A stretch of 64,000 nt of DNA from Siphlonurus alternatus (GCA_949825025.1 OX463780.1:42636979-42700978), one strand, 5' to 3'. Counted from the first letter of the stretch, positions 34,301 through 48,300 are shown. Numbers and translations are program-made. Notes: generated by a model from the letters alone, not told the origin.

Positions 34301-35780
34301 TTCCCCTGGAGTGGATAGCAGTAAGAATGAGTTGAATGATAAATCATAAAGGTTTTAAAATACAGAAATAACTCAACATGTACCAAACCAAACCAAACCA
34401 GGAATAAAAAAATACTGTAAATTAATTGTTGTTTGTCAACATATAAAACACATACACTTGACAAGATGTATGTTCGTAAATGTACAATCGATTTGATGAT
34501 GAACTATATGAACCAGATGAAATATCGCCATAAAGTATTAATCAGAGTAATTTAATTATTGATTCCCAAATGTTGTGAATTTTAGACCTGTTGTATCAAG
34601 TTCTATACCCATCAGTTGTCATTTTATCATATCACATTTAGGACAACACTATCAATAAATTAAAAATTCATAACCTTATTTAGTTATTTTTTAGTGCTCA
34701 TTTCTGCTCCTGTTCCATGGGCAACGACAACCTCAGATTTTCATTTCAGAACTGGAGGAAGATGACGTCACAGCGCAGGCTGTGGTCTTCTTCATCGCCG
34801 GATTTGACACCTCCTCGCTGGCCACGATGTACCCACTGATCGAACTGGCTCGACAGCCCGAGTTGCAGCGCCGCGTGAGGTGCCAGATCAAGAAGGTACT
34901 GCAGCGCCATGACGGCAAGATGTCGTACCAAGCCCTCAAGGAGATGACATACCTGGACTGGATAATGAAAGGTAATACAACGGCTAATATAATCCTCAAC
35001 AAGAGAAGGTTTTCTTATTGATTCAACGTTATACGAACAAAATTTACATCTTATTGTCTCTCTCGAAGAATCAATACAACTTTTAATTATAGTGTATATT
35101 AATTTATTAATAATTATTAATTTTTCTTTAATATTATTTATCTACGCATGTCTGTTATTATATTGTACATTTTTCAGAAATTAATGTATGTAAAATAAAT
35201 GGTTACATTCATAGGATTATAATAATTATTTTATTTACGAAAAATAATTTTCGTAAGCGCTGTCTTTCTTAAAAACTCTTACATATAGTTAATACGAATT
35301 TCATTTCCAGAGGGGCTCAGACTGTACCCCCCGGCATCAATTTTATTCCGGTTGTGCAACCAGAAGTACCAGATACCAGGTCACAAGGTCACCATTGACG
35401 AGGGAACCATTGTCGTCATGCCCGTCAGAGCCATGCAAAGAGACCCTGCGTACTTCAAGGACCCTGAGAAGTTTGAACCTGAGCGTTTCAAGGACGATAA
35501 CCTGCACCAGTACGTGTACATGCCCTTCGGAGAGGGGCCTAGACAGTGCCTTGGTAAGTTTATCGAGCTACTAATTTTCGTCTTGAAACTAATTTTGTTT
35601 TGTCTCTCAGGTGTTCGGTTTGCAGGCATGCAGGTGAAGATGGGCCTTCTGGCGATCCTGCGCAAGTTCGAGGTGCAGCCCAGTCCAAACACCAAGTATC
35701 CGTTGATCTGGGACCCCAAGCAGTTCGTTCTCTTACCCAAAGGAAATGTCTATGTTAAGTTCGTACGAGCGCAGGACTAA
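31303..35780 (+). CDS. P450-5: CYP6-like cytochrome P450
   Basis: 515-residue member of the P450-5/6/7 subgroup. Coding exons: 31303-31533, 32300-32392, 33394-33597, 33855-34022, 34104-34320, 34750-34971, 35311-35553 and 35611-35780. The ATG follows the acceptor directly (CCACAG|ATG). Motifs: membrane helix, WKEMR (W129, R133), AGFDTSS with Asp in place of Glu (D324, T325), EGLR (E379, R382), PERF followed by KDD, and [10 protein letters not shown] with Cys458. The last intron is only 57 bases, against hundreds in most paralogs. Intron 2 holds a family A MITE starting a few bases after the splice donor. The Asp/Glu change in the I-helix is conservative and shared with P450-6 and -7. Confidence 0.95.
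32397..33034. repeat. Family A MITE copy 3, interrupted by a nested insertion
   Basis: The left end ATGGAGTATCGACCTCAAA and right end TGAGGTCGGTACTCCATT are present with their inner arms. The element is in inverted orientation relative to copy 1: GGCGAGGTCGGGTTCGAATC here is the complement of copy 1 sequence near 14075. The expected junction CCTATCTT-TATT-AAGAGAGGC is split by about 310 bases (32565-32874). The MITE starts about 5 bases after the exon 2 donor of P450-5. Confidence 0.85.
32565..32874. mobile_element. Unclassified insertion inside the family A MITE
   Basis: About 310 bases absent from the intact family A copy at 13873-14195. Begins GGTGTGACAATGC and ends GCAATAAATAATTATGAATT. 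It includes a TA run, a poly-T run, and an AATAAA near the right end that may mark a retroposon-like 3' end. No terminal inverted repeats were recognised; identity is unknown. Confidence 0.55.
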
Positions 35781-36222
35781 ATTACTTATTAAATTGATTG
35801 TAAATGATCCGGGTGATAATATACATGACATAAATTGTTGTATCCCGATCAATTTTACAGTATTACTGATTTTTTAAGTCTAAATTTTTTACTATATATA
35901 GTTCACTGATTTAACAGTCTGTGTGGTAAAAATTTGAGTGTTATGTTTAATTTGATTCAATTTTCAATACTGCATGTAGTTCGAATTTGTAGTTACTTAA
36001 TAATACTGGCACGACATAAAAAAAATCTTTATAGCAGTTGATGATTTTATTTCTACCCTTATGTTTTGAAGATTACACCCACCGCAATTATGTAGGTATT
36101 TTATATGATATTAATGGAAATTAATTGTAATTAGAAGTATAAGGCTTAATAACATAATCAAAGTACTTTGGTATTGTTATAAAATTTATTAATAATGAAA
36201 TTCTAATTGTGTGATTCTAAGC

Positions 36223-36546
36223 ATTGGAGTATTGACCTCATTTTTTTATTGCAGAAATGGATAGAGGTTACAATTTGCAAAGTTATGTTATCCTTATTTT
36301 TTACTGCCTTGGAAGTATTTTTAAAAAATTATTGAATGTCCTTTATGTGACGTCACGCGGCGGCAAGTCGTATCCTTTTCTTAAGGAGAGACACATCGTG
36401 ACGTCACTAAAAGGAATTTAAATAATTTTTTTAAAAATATAATATATACTTCCAGGGCTGTTAAAAATCTGAAAAAAATCAGGGTACCATAACTATGCAT
36501 GCTCTATCCATTTCTGCAATAAAAAAATGAGGTCGATACTCCATTT
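36223..36546. repeat. Palindromic MITE, family A copy 4
   Basis: The ends ATTGGAGTATTGACCTCA and TGAGGTCGATACTCCAT pair. The core holds two GTGACGTCAC palindromes flanking CGGCGGCAAGTCGTATCC. About 324 bp, intergenic. Confidence 0.88.
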
Positions 36547-36708
36547 AATAAAAATTCTGTTTTCATTTTGCCTTCATTTTGCTTTCAATTTTTATGTATG
36601 ATTTATTCGATCATTTTTCCTTCCAAGAAAGCGTTTAAAAAAATAAAAAGAAGATCAATTATCAAATACAATCGAATAAAAACTTAGGGGGGGGGGAGAG
36701 GGGGCGTG

Positions 36709-36910
36709 GGGGATCATTCACAAAGTATTTAAGACCAACATTATCTTAGATTATTATCCCGGGTTAAACTGACAGTGAGTTAACTATGAATGTGGCTACT
36801 TACGGTACCAAAAACCAAGTCGGTGGTAAGCAAAGTCAAACAGACTGATATGTTAGCACCATGTTTAGAAACATGTTTAATACTCGATTGAACCCGAAAT
36901 AATTATGCGT
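36709..36910. repeat. Family C-like MITE fragment
   Basis: GGGGGATCATTCACAAAGTA resembles the family C end (GGGGCATTCACAAAGT), followed by TTAAGACCAACATTATCTTA. A TTAGCACCATGTTTAG block inside matches the 59358-59545 element. No matching right end was found, so the limits are approximate. Confidence 0.5.
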
Positions 36911-37430
36911 ACATATTAGAATAAAATGGAGCTAAATAAAAACTTACTGAATGCCCTCAGTCTTCCGCACCCTCCCATTCTCATCATTTTCAAATTAAAA
37001 TTATCATATTACGAAATAAAGAGATAAGCTGATGTATTTAAATTAAATATTAAAGTTAAAATCTTGAAAAATAGCTAAATCGAAGAAACAAATTATAAAA
37101 TTTATTATTACATTATGTTTTATATAAACACATGGTAGAGTTGTCACTTCAAATTCAATTTGAATTTATTAATTCCATTTTTTTTTTTTTTTATTATTAT
37201 TTCGGAAAGTTTCGTTCTTTCTGCTAAGCAAAGTTAAAACTTCAAAACGTTGCGGGTCTGATTCAGAACGAGTTTTATTGAAAATATTTTCCAAGCGTCT
37301 GCACACCCCGACCTTCATCATGGGAGAATGAACATAAATATTGTACATCATATATACGACATGGACCAAGTATTATTGATAACATGAATCTGATTATAGA
37401 TAATAGATGACAATGCAAGATGCTCAGATG

Positions 37431-37503
37431 GGTATTACCTGAAGGAGCTCGCAATCAGTTCTGTCTATCTGCCAAAAAGCTAGCTTAGCGCTGAGAATTC
37501 AAG
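37431..37503 (+). promoter_or_regulatory. P450-6 promoter block and non-coding exon 1
   Basis: GGTATTACCTGAAGGAGCTC, a TCAGTT initiator (37455-37460), and an exon ending GAGAATTCAAG at 37503 before GTAAAA. Matches the P450-5 and P450-7 blocks almost base for base. The exon splices to the acceptor directly before the ATG at 38550. Confidence 0.78.
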
Positions 37504-38549
37504 GTAAAATGTCCGCTATTTACATACTGTATATCATTAATTTGTACATATTTTTTCATATTTTTCTTCCAATTTCGAGGATTTTATTCTTCATGTAATA
37601 ATTTTTCAAACGCTTGCTAAAAGTTAACTTTGTTATCGCTGAAGAATTTTGTTGTGACGTAGTAAAGTGGAGTCATATAGGATAATATAACTGTATACCC
37701 TGCAGTTACGCACTTAGAAATTCTCCAGCAATGATTCCGTGATAAGTTTACTAATTTAATAATACCCTAGTAGAAAATTTTAGTCTCATCCTTTTACACC
37801 TCCAAACATAATATTTAGTTTTTATCACCAAACATTTCTTTAATTTCATGTTCATTTAAAAATGAGACGGATTATACTGTATTTTGAATATTTGATCCTA
37901 ATATGCAATTTTTCGATTAAATATAAAAATTAAATGTAAAATATTTTGCATTAGAGGATGAATATGGTTAAAAGAAAGACGTTTATATATATATAATTAT
38001 TTTGGATTTTGGATTTATCGTCAACCATAATTTAAGGCAAAAAATCGAAATATTCATCATGAAATGTTATAGGTACATAAATATTATTATTATTTCATCA
38101 AACCACTTTTTAACAAGACAAAGAAATAGTTGGGAAATATCGCTTCCAAATACTTGACTTTTGCAAATGAGGGAACATGGGAACTTCACTTAGAAATTTA
38201 GTACATTCTCATGACTGGTACAATAATTCATATACATGAAATATACTGTATAAATATAATATGCCATGGTAATTTTAAACTATAGTTACAACAACATTTT
38301 TTTTTAATGGTATCAATAAAATTCTTAACTGAACCCAGGCTCAAATTAAATAGGAGATTGGATAATAATATTACAAGTTCCTATCATTGTCAATAATATA
38401 TTATCCGAAGATAGTCTTACTCTTATCTTTGCTGTGAGCTCTTCCTGGATTCACACCTTACATAATCAGACTTTTTTTAACCACGTATCTTATAATGCTC
38501 AATCTTTGTCAATCTTAGTCTGATTTCTTTAAACGCTTTATTACCACAG

Positions 38550-41500
38550 ATGTCCAACCTGGAGGTCGCACTGGGTCTGGCGGTGGTGGCGCTGGGGCTC
38601 CTCTACTACTACCTCACCTCCACCTTCTCGCACTGGAAGGACAAGGGTGTACGCTTCGCCAAGCCTATCCCTTTATTTGGCTCTGTGATTCGACCTATAA
38701 CTATGCGAGAACACGTCTCAGTCTATTTACAAAGGATTTATAAAGAGGCTGGAAAGGACCCTCTTTATGGCTACTTCCGGGTACGTTTCACCATTTTGAA
38801 AACTTTTTCTGTCACCATGCACTTGCTTATCACGGTATTTACAATTACAGAACAACTGTAGTTGACTTTATATTGTCATGATCTAATATCGCCCAAATTG
38901 AAATAAAACTAAACTTACTTGAGTTACATCAAACATTCCTTATCTTCTTTTGTAGACGCGTTAGCAGCTGCAACCACTAAAACTTATATTATAATACTCG
39001 TATTTCAACAAATTGCATATTTAACGGAGATTATTAGTTTTTAAAAACAAGCATTTAAATAATGGTGAAAATCTGATAAGAGTAGGAACTATAGCTAAGT
39101 AAAAGACATAATTATGCTAAAATGGAATATTGTTATATATAATGTAACTTATACAAAAGTTATATTATAACTATTTGCTTTTACCTAGTTGCATTTAAAG
39201 TTCATAAATTACGTTTTGTTTATAGTCAATATAGTTATTGTAATTAAATTGTATGCAATACATATATAAGGTGGATCAATCTTGTAATTCTTTTTGTACC
39301 AATATTAATTTATATTAATGACTCTTTCAGGGAAGACTACCTTGTCTGCTTGTAAAAGATCCAGAAATCGTAAGAAACATACTCGTGAAAGATTTTTCTC
39401 ACTTTACCGACCGCATAGTCCAGGTAATTAACATTTAAGTTTGTTTACCTGCACATTTTTATAATGCATTAAATAAGTGTTACAATCCACCTTGATTTAA
39501 AATTTGTTCTGGAGCTGTCAAAGCAGTTGATTAAAAAGAAACTCATTCTTTTGAGAAACCTAAGATTTATTACAGTGTAGTATATTGACTGAATGTTTAA
39601 CTATATTGGTAAATGAAATATGTTTGATTATATAGTGTACCACGGTACAATATAATCCGAATATATTAATTAATAAAAAATAAACTCTTTTTAATATGTA
39701 TAGCTGGATGCGGATGACAGCGTCAACTCTTTGGCAGCAAGGACATTGTTCAACATGGAGGGCCAGCGCTGGAAGGATATGCGCAAGAAGCTAACCCCGA
39801 CCTTCACGACAGGTCGCATAAAGGCCATGTTTCCTTTAGTACACGAGATTGCAGAAACTCTCGAGGCACATCTGGACACCTTGGCGAACACAGGGAAGGA
39901 CGTAGACTTCAGGGTGGGTTAACTTTGGTAACAGCATTGGAGGCGTTTTTATTGCTGTTATTGCCACTCCAATCAGTTAAAATATGAAAATCTGATGCCA
40001 AGCAATGTAATATGTACAGTAAAATTTATAGATTTATAATCTGTATAATATTAAAAAATAAAAAAGAGAGAAACCATTCAATCTTGCAGAATAATTTGAA
40101 TTGAAAAACGTTACGTTATAATTTAATGTATTATGATAACACTTAAATATATTTTAGAGTACTTAATTATCGGTTTACCCATGTCTCTGTTTTCATATTT
40201 TTACTTTTTTATGTTATTATATTATATAACCTACAAACAATATTGACTGACCGTTGTAAAAAATAAATACTTAAATTATAAGATTCAAATTTGAATAAAT
40301 TTAATTAATTCTAGTAATTCTAGTATGTACCATTAAAAGTAAAAAAAATATTTTCTCTTGCAGGACATGATGGCACGATACACCACTGACGTCATCAGTT
40401 CCTGTGCTTTTGGCGTCAAATGTGACTCCATCAATGACCCTAATTGTAAATTTCGAGTAATGGGCAAAGATATTTTTGAAATAACAAATTTCAGGGCTTT
40501 TAAAAGAATCGTGGCTCTTTTATTACCTAAGGTATGAAATATAAAGTTGGTTTATTATTTCTTATAATTGACATGCAGTGTTATTAATTTTAAAATATTT
40601 ATAGATTGCAAAAATATTCCATTTCACTGTTCTTCCTGAAGCAGTGTCTAAGTTTTTCCGCTCTATGGTTCGTGACGTCATGGCACTTCGTAAAAAGACG
40701 GGGGAGACTCGCAAGGATTTCATGCAGCTGCTGATCGAACTTAAGGAGAAAGGACGATTGTCACCTGAAGAAGACGAGATTATACCTAGCAATGGCCACG
40801 TCAAGCAATTTCCAGACGACGATAAAAGTAAGGCTTGTGAAATGTTGAAAACTTAAAAGTAGAATTATATTTTGCACGTTTCGCAATGCATATTAATTAA
40901 TTTTATCGTGTCAATATGTAAATCAAACGTTGGAAAAAAAATCACAAAATCACAAGTCATGATAATCTTAGTTTTCTATTAATATCAGTGTTTTATAGCA
41001 TGACTCTAAATTATTACAAAAACACAGAAAAAGGACACAGATCTCTGACGTCACGCGCATCTTCCATAAGGATTCTATTGAAGATGTAATGAAGGATAAA
41101 AAAGATGGCTACGTCAGGCAAGTGATAAATTATACCTAATCTCAGATTTGATTTTCAGAGTTGGATGACGATGACGTCACAGCGCAGGCTCTTTTATTCT
41201 TCATTGCTGGATTTGACACTTCCTCGCTGTCCCTGACATACTCGCTGATCGAACTGGCCCGACAGCCTGAGTTGCAGCGCCGTGCGAGGTGCCAGATCAA
41301 GGAGGTACTGCAGCGCCATGACGGCAAGATGTCGTACGAGGCGCTTGAGGAGATGACGTACCTAGACTGGATAATGAAAGGTAATTCTGAGGACGATAGC
41401 ACAGCTAGGATTCTAAGGAACGTACCGGAGATTGCTTTCAAATTATTATGTGAAATTTAATAATGATTGCAGTCATAGAAAATATCAGTTAAAAATAGAC

Positions 41501-42640
41501 ATCATAAATTGTGTACAACATATTAAACAAGACTGTAATGCTTAGACAAATTATATTTTAATTTTAAATTTGTAAAATTCCTGAATTTTGTATAATACTC
41601 TCAGTTGAGTAACACAACTTGACAATTGACACAAAGTTTAGTATGGAGTTATTGTCTTTTCTTGAAAATCGAGTTAACAAAATTAATTGTTTTCATAGCA
41701 CAAAAAAAATATTAAATTTGAACCTTATGACGTTTTTCTTCTTTTTTTATTATTTTGTACTTAAAATTAAATTAAATTTCATTTCTTATGTATTTAAAAG
41801 TACAAATTTTACTTAATAATAAAATTTTAACGTCCAAAGAGCAATACAATAGTAATTTTGTTTCCAGAGGAGCTGAGACTGTACCCACCAGCTGTTGGGT
41901 TATTCCGGTTGTGCAACGAAAAGTACGAGATACCAGGTCACAAGGTCACCATAGACAAGGGAACCATCGTTATGATCCCCGCCAAGGCCATGCAGAGCGA
42001 CCCTCAGTACTTCAAGAACCCTGAGAAGTTTGAACCTGAGCGTTTCAAGGACGAGAGCCAGCACCAGCATTACGTGTACATGCCCTTCGGAGAGGGGCCT
42101 AGACAGTGCATCGGTGAGTTTATTGGGACTTTTCATTTACCACTTCAAGCACATATTGAATGTACACTCGTCACCTTAAAAAAAATTCCATTTGCAGTCT
42201 TGTTAGTTACCGTACCCTGTGTTACTTGTACGGGGCATGGAGATTAACAAGGCCGCAAATGAAAATTTTCCAACGCGATGACTGTATTACAATTCTAAAT
42301 TATTGAATTAAAATATTAAATGTATGCAATAAATATATATAAAACTATATAGTGTGTACTGAATAAAGTGATGCACTAATATCGTAGAAATGTCGTAGAA
42401 ATATTGTAATAATCTGTTATGAATCCTACAGTAAAATGTAAAATTTCTTCATCGAATTTCCCCACAGGTCTACGGTTCGCTCGCATGCAGGTGAAGATGG
42501 GTCTTCTGGCGGTGCTCCGCAAGTTTGAGGTGCAGCCCAGCCCGAGCACCAAGTACCCTCTTTCCTGGGACACCCGTCAGTTCGTAATCATCCCCAAGGA
42601 TAGGGTCGTCAACGTCAAGTTAGTGCGGGCACAAGACTAA
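38550..42640 (+). CDS. P450-6: CYP6-like cytochrome P450
   Basis: 521-residue P450, closest to P450-7. Coding exons: 38550-38780, 39331-39423, 39704-39913, 40364-40531, 40605-40827, 41159-41380, 41868-42113 and 42468-42640. Exon 3 has two extra codons (LDADDSVNSL against LGDDPNSL in P450-7). Motifs: WKDMR (W131, R135), AGFDTSS (D328, T329), EELR (E383, R386), PERF-KD, and [10 protein letters not shown] with Cys463; the C-terminus is RAQD. Introns have only ordinary AT-rich DNA, with no clear transposon. AATAAA is at 42921. Function beyond the CYP6 fold cannot be told from sequence. Confidence 0.96.
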
Positions 42641-44140
42641 ACTTGTAAACCGTTCTCCATACTTTTATATTATTATACAATTTCCAGTAAACACGAGGTG
42701 TCAAAAATTTGTTGAACTGATGCAGTAAAATGTTAGCACAGTACTATACTGGACCGACAGAGTTATGTTTACTAGGAATGCTTTCGGTGATGTATTTTCA
42801 GGTTATTTAATTAAAATGTTATTGTGAATGAAATGCACTGTATTGTTATCAATTATCTTTAGCGTGTTTCACAAATATCCTAATTGTTATTTAATTAATT
42901 GTTTGTAACTTGATGAAATTAATAAATATATTAATTTGACTTGCATATCAACCTTTGGTTATATTTATACCTATTTGGTCCCCATCCTTTAATTTTAATC
43001 AATATACCACAACGAATTGCTGTCGCTGTTGTCATAATTGTTGCTGTTGTCAACGAGTGTTGCATAACAAATAACGTGGAAAATAACAGTACTGTTGGAT
43101 TTGAATGTGAAATCTCAAAGTGCACTTTCAAATGAAACTTCCTAATAATTTTAATTATCATATGCATTAATTAACAAAATAAGATAATAAATAGCTCACT
43201 TTCAACGCTGGAAATTAGTTAATTAAAACTCCAAAGAAAAATAGAATGAAGAAAGGAATTTAAAAAATTTATAGTTTAAAAATATTTTTTATCACAACTT
43301 TGGGAATTTTTGTGGTGAAGCTATTTGAGATGGAGTTTTTTTGGTTTTCATTTCTCAATAGAAGGCAGGCTAAACTATTTTTAGAAAATAAAATATTAAA
43401 AAAAATGCAATCATTCACTCTACTTTAAGTTCATACATCGTAAATCCCCAGTACGAGTTTCTCTAACTCTTGGCGTCTATAGAATATTTTTATGTAATAT
43501 TATGTACTATGTCTGTTTTATGAATAAACACATAAAAAAATATTCAATTACTGTAACACCTCGTTGCTGTCATAATTAACTTTATGGGCGTTCCCCTTCA
43601 CGGTTATATAAATAACATTTATGTTTCAACAGTATCAATCACAAAAAATCAGTAAAAAATATAGTCTTTGACTTTTAGAGCTGAGATAACTGCTATCATT
43701 TTTGAAGGTGAAATCTCAAAGTACAATTTGAAATGGAAATTCCTACTGTTCAAATCTTACCGTCATATCAAATAATACATTATATAAAAATATATAAATG
43801 ATCAATATTGAAATTATCTAAAACTTAAAATATAAAGAAATTTAAAATAGTTGATTTTTTACGCCTTTTTTTTATGGTATAAATGCTGTCACCTCAGAAA
43901 ATTTTGGTCATGTACTGAACAAAGTTCAATACTTCAAACCTTTGAGGGTAGATCTGAATTAAAAGTTCGAGGTTTGCAAACCATGAGATGAGAATGGCTC
44001 CAAGGCTAGCACTTTACCGGTACACCCGGATCTTTATCATAAGAGAATGTACCCTTCACGTACCGAATAATTCGATTATTACTGATAACTAATTTAACTA
44101 ACGTACAATGATGTATTGATTCATAACAAAGAACAAAGCA
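42641..44140. other. Spacer between P450-6 and P450-7
   Basis: AT-rich. Contains two similar segments about 650 bases apart (near 43090-43145 and 43705-43745; both carry GTGAAATCTCAAAGT followed by AAATG(A/G)AA and TTCCTA), probably an old local duplication. The P450-7 upstream region (43900-44140) resembles that of P450-6. No gene supported. Confidence 0.55.
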
Positions 44141-44222
44141 AGACTAACAGTATACCTGGAGGAGCTCGCAATCAGTTCTCTGCCTATCTGCTAAGAAGTT
44201 AGCTTAGCACTGCGAATTCAAG
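44141..44222 (+). promoter_or_regulatory. P450-7 promoter block and non-coding exon 1
   Basis: ATACCTGGAGGAGCTCGCAA, a TCAGTT initiator (44172-44177), and an exon ending GCGAATTCAAG at 44222 before GTAAAA, as in P450-5 and P450-6. The acceptor CCACAG is at 45342-45344, directly before the ATG. Confidence 0.78.
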
Positions 44223-45344
44223 GTAAAATGTATAATAATAATAATGGTTTATTGGGTTAAAAATACATAATTTGGAGGGAAAAATAATAATAAATAAATA
44301 CCCATAACCCAATTGGTGAATGTATGTTATTTAAATGTGATAGTGTTATTAATTTGTATACATATTATTACAATTTTTTTCTTCCATGTAATATGTCAGT
44401 GATTTTAATTTCAATCATATTCTCATTCATTTTATACTTAATTTCTCAAATAAAAAAGTAAATATACAAAATTTAATTTCTTAATTTTTTTATCGCTAAA
44501 GATATTTTGTAAGAACTAGTAAAGTACATTTATACAACTCACAATTAAGTCACGTATACATAATCTTGGAGTGAAAAAATCTTATTTTCTTATATCATAG
44601 TTGAAAATTTAGATCTTCTATTATACTATAATCTCTTTATACGTACAAATATAATGTTTTAATATTGTTTTAGTTTTATCCGGAAAGTACAATTAATTTC
44701 ACATCCACAAAAAATGAGGGTATGATCAACGAAGATGTTATTTCTAATAGGTTGTCCATTATTATTACACCTAACCAATTTAGAAAAGGCCAAAAAAAGT
44801 TGATAGTGTTAAAATTATTTGACTTTTGCAAGTAAGGGAACATGGAAACTTTACTTGGAAATTTAGAAAATTATCATGACTGCGACGCCCGTTTCTGAAT
44901 ATTAATATAGATCTAAATTATCCCCGAAAGTCTCAACATATATATTTAGAGAACTTGTGTAATTTTTTTAATTTGTTGATTCAAAAAAACAGATATATAA
45001 AATATTGCATCATTCTCATATCTCATATCAACCAAGGCTTTTGCACTACAGATATCTTTTGATATCAACCCGTTTGATATGCATATAAATTATAAGTGAG
45101 AACTGATAACAATTATTTGAAAAAAAAACAACTTGTTTGAACTATCAATAAGGTTTAAATAGGAGAGAGGGCAAAGAGTGGAGAAACTGCATAAGTTCAA
45201 TTATAATTAAACAACATATATATATTGTCAATGCTATGATGCTCAATTCCTTTCTTTTTATTATCTTTTCAGGATTCACACCTTACTCAGACCTTTTTCA
45301 ACCATGTACCTTATCTTATTTCTTCAAACGCTTTATTACCACAG

Positions 45345-48300
45345 ATGTCTAACCTGGAGGTCGCACTCGGTCTGTTTGTGGTGGTGCTGGGTCTCCTCTA
45401 CTACTACCTCACCTCCACCTTCTCGCACTGGAAGGACAAGGGTGTGCGGTTTTACAAGCCTGTCCCCATATTTGGCTCTGCCATCCGAGTCTTGACCCTG
45501 CGAGAACACATCGCAGACTATTTTGAAAGGCTTTATAAAGCGGCTGGAAAGGATCCTATTTATGGCTACTTCCGGGTATGTTCAACAATTTTAAGTCGAA
45601 TGGAATTTGCATTTGGTTGTTGCGGCATTATCATACAATCACAGAATTGTGATAAGCTGAGGCGTTGTCATGGCCCACGGTGGCCCACCCAAGGAAAAGT
45701 AAACACCGCATGGCGCATGCGCATATCAACCAAATCAACGGTGAACTTGTTTTCTGTTTTATAGACCCCTGTTGAGCTTCAACCCGCAATACTTAATAGA
45801 TTAACAGGTTGCATACTTATTTAGGAACTTGAAAAATTTCTACTGCATGATTTTCTGACACCTCAAGAATTTGTATTATTGTATTTTAATGCATTTGAAT
45901 GCAGCAGATAATAAAAATAAAAATGATTGAATTTTATATTAAAGGCTAAGGATATCAAACCTTGAATTACGTTTTGTATACGCAATGCAATTTATAATTA
46001 TTATAATTACATTTTATTCACGTACATGCAATGGTTTACCTTTAATTGCATCGAAAAATGCTTTACGTACTCAAATATTAATTTATATTGAAAACTGTTT
46101 CAGGGAAGAACACCTGCTCTGCTTGTAAAAGATCCAGAAATCGTAAAGAACATACTCGTGAGAGATTTTTCGCACTTTACCGACCGCATTATCCAGGTAA
46201 AGAACATTTAAGTTATTAATTTTCCTGTATATATTTTATAAGATTTAATAAGTAATGTAAATTATGTATTAAAAATATTAAAATACCAGGTCTCGACATA
46301 ACATTTTCTGAAATGAAATTAATTGATGTATTGACTTCGGGTCTGCGGACCAAACAGTCATGTATTGCCCGTAATTATAATTATTATTGGAGTTATGGAA
46401 ATAGCTAAAAGCACCTTATGCTTAGGAGAAACCTTTGATTTATTATTTTATTTTTATTTTACCACATGACGGTACAATAAAGTGACAATAAATTGCCATA
46501 ATACAGCATATTAGTCTTGTCCATATATAAATACTAACAAATAAGAAAACAAACACAATATTTTATATTTTTACAACTGAAATAAATAATCAGTTGTATT
46601 TTACGGTGAATTATTTGACAGTTAATTCATTATATATTTTTTTACAGAATAATGGCTATGTAGCCTTATTAAGTTATTACCAAGAAGTCTTATAAAATTA
46701 ATCATATTAAAATACATGGACAAATATAAAAATGTAATAATTGGGGTAATTTAAACATTAATATTATATATATAATATATAGAATATATAATATAATATA
46801 ATATATTATATATATAATATATGAGAGACCTTCATAAAAATGCTAAATTTAAAAACCCGGAACTTATGCCCAAGTACAAAATATTATGGAAAAGGTACCA
46901 AGATAAAATTAAAGCTGCAAAAAAAAATCTAAATAATTTACATGTAAAAAAATCTAAAAATAAAAGTAAAGCTATATGGGATGTAATTAATATGGACTGT
47001 GCCTTAAAACCAAAAAATTCTTTATTTATCAATGAAATTATTAAAGATGGTGTTGTAATAAATAACCCACATGATATTTCTGTGGAATGTAATAATTTTT
47101 TTGTAAAAACTGTAGAAACTTTAGTTGAAGAAAAATTTCCGGATCCGGTTTCTCAGCCTCATACCAACGCAGAAAATATTAATAAGCCTAAATTTAATAT
47201 TGAATTAACAACAGAAAAAAAATTATTAAAAATTATTAAATCTTTACCTAATAAAAATGCAGCTGGTCCAGATGAAATTCCATACACCCTTGTAAAGTAT
47301 TGTGATAGTCTTTTTGCGGCACCATTATGCTACTTAATAAATGAATCAATTAAATCTGGCATTTACCCAAAGCAACTAAAACTATCAAAAGTGATTCCTT
47401 TGCATAAAATAGGTTGTAAAAAAAATGTTTCAAACTATAGACCAATTTCACTGCAATCTGTTTTTTCAAAAATATTTGAAAAAGTTGTTCAACCCCAACT
47501 AAATGAATTTAGAAAATCAAATGATTTGATAAGTAAGAGTCAGCATGGTTTTGTTGAGAATAAATCTACGACCACGGCATGTTTTGATTTTCTAAATCCC
47601 ATTTATAATAATATTGAGAATAATAATGTATGCATTGGACTATATTTTGACATGCAAAAGGCATTTGACGCTTTGAATCATGATGTTATTGTTACAAAAT
47701 TAGCGAATATGGGTTGTGAAAATAATGTTTTGCAGTTATTTAGATCATATCTAACAGATAGAAGACAATATGTGCAATTAACCTATAAAGATGAAAATGA
47801 TATTAATTAGACTATAAATTCCCCTGAATTAAGGGTGACATTAGGGGTCCCTCAGGGGGCGGGGTTGTCTCCGGATCTGTATGGAATTGCTACAAATGAT
47901 TTAAGTGAAAAATTACCAGATATTGTATTAAATCAATTTGCAGATGATAAAAGTGTAGTTATATCAGCTAGTAGTAATAAAAAATTAATTGAGAAAGCAA
48001 AGGATACAATTAATAAATTTCAAACTTGGTGCAATGAAACTAGATTGATGTTAAATCTAAATAAAACGAAATATATGCAATTCCATACTGATTTTAAATG
48101 TCCGGATAGTAGCATTCTGTTAAAAATTGAAAATAAAACAATTCACCGCACAGATAGTACTAAATTTTTAGGTTTGAATATACAAGAGAATTTAAAGTGG
48201 CAATCTCATATGAATCGTAAATTCTGCGAATTTTGTACTCTTTACAATTAGAAATTCTGTATCACTGGAAATTATGTTAACAATATACTATGCATACGCT

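Larger units (their letters stand above)
35781..37430. other. Spacer between P450-5 and P450-6
   Basis: The 3' region of P450-5, a family A MITE (36223-36546), a one-ended family C-like fragment (36709 onward) and a P450-6 upstream segment (about 37250-37330) resembling the ones before P450-5 and P450-7. No gene supported. Confidence 0.6.

Noticed and set aside
42931..43167. Open frames on both strands in the P450-6/7 spacer
   Set aside because: Short, low-complexity translations of a GTTGTTGC-like repetitive stretch with no splice or coding support.
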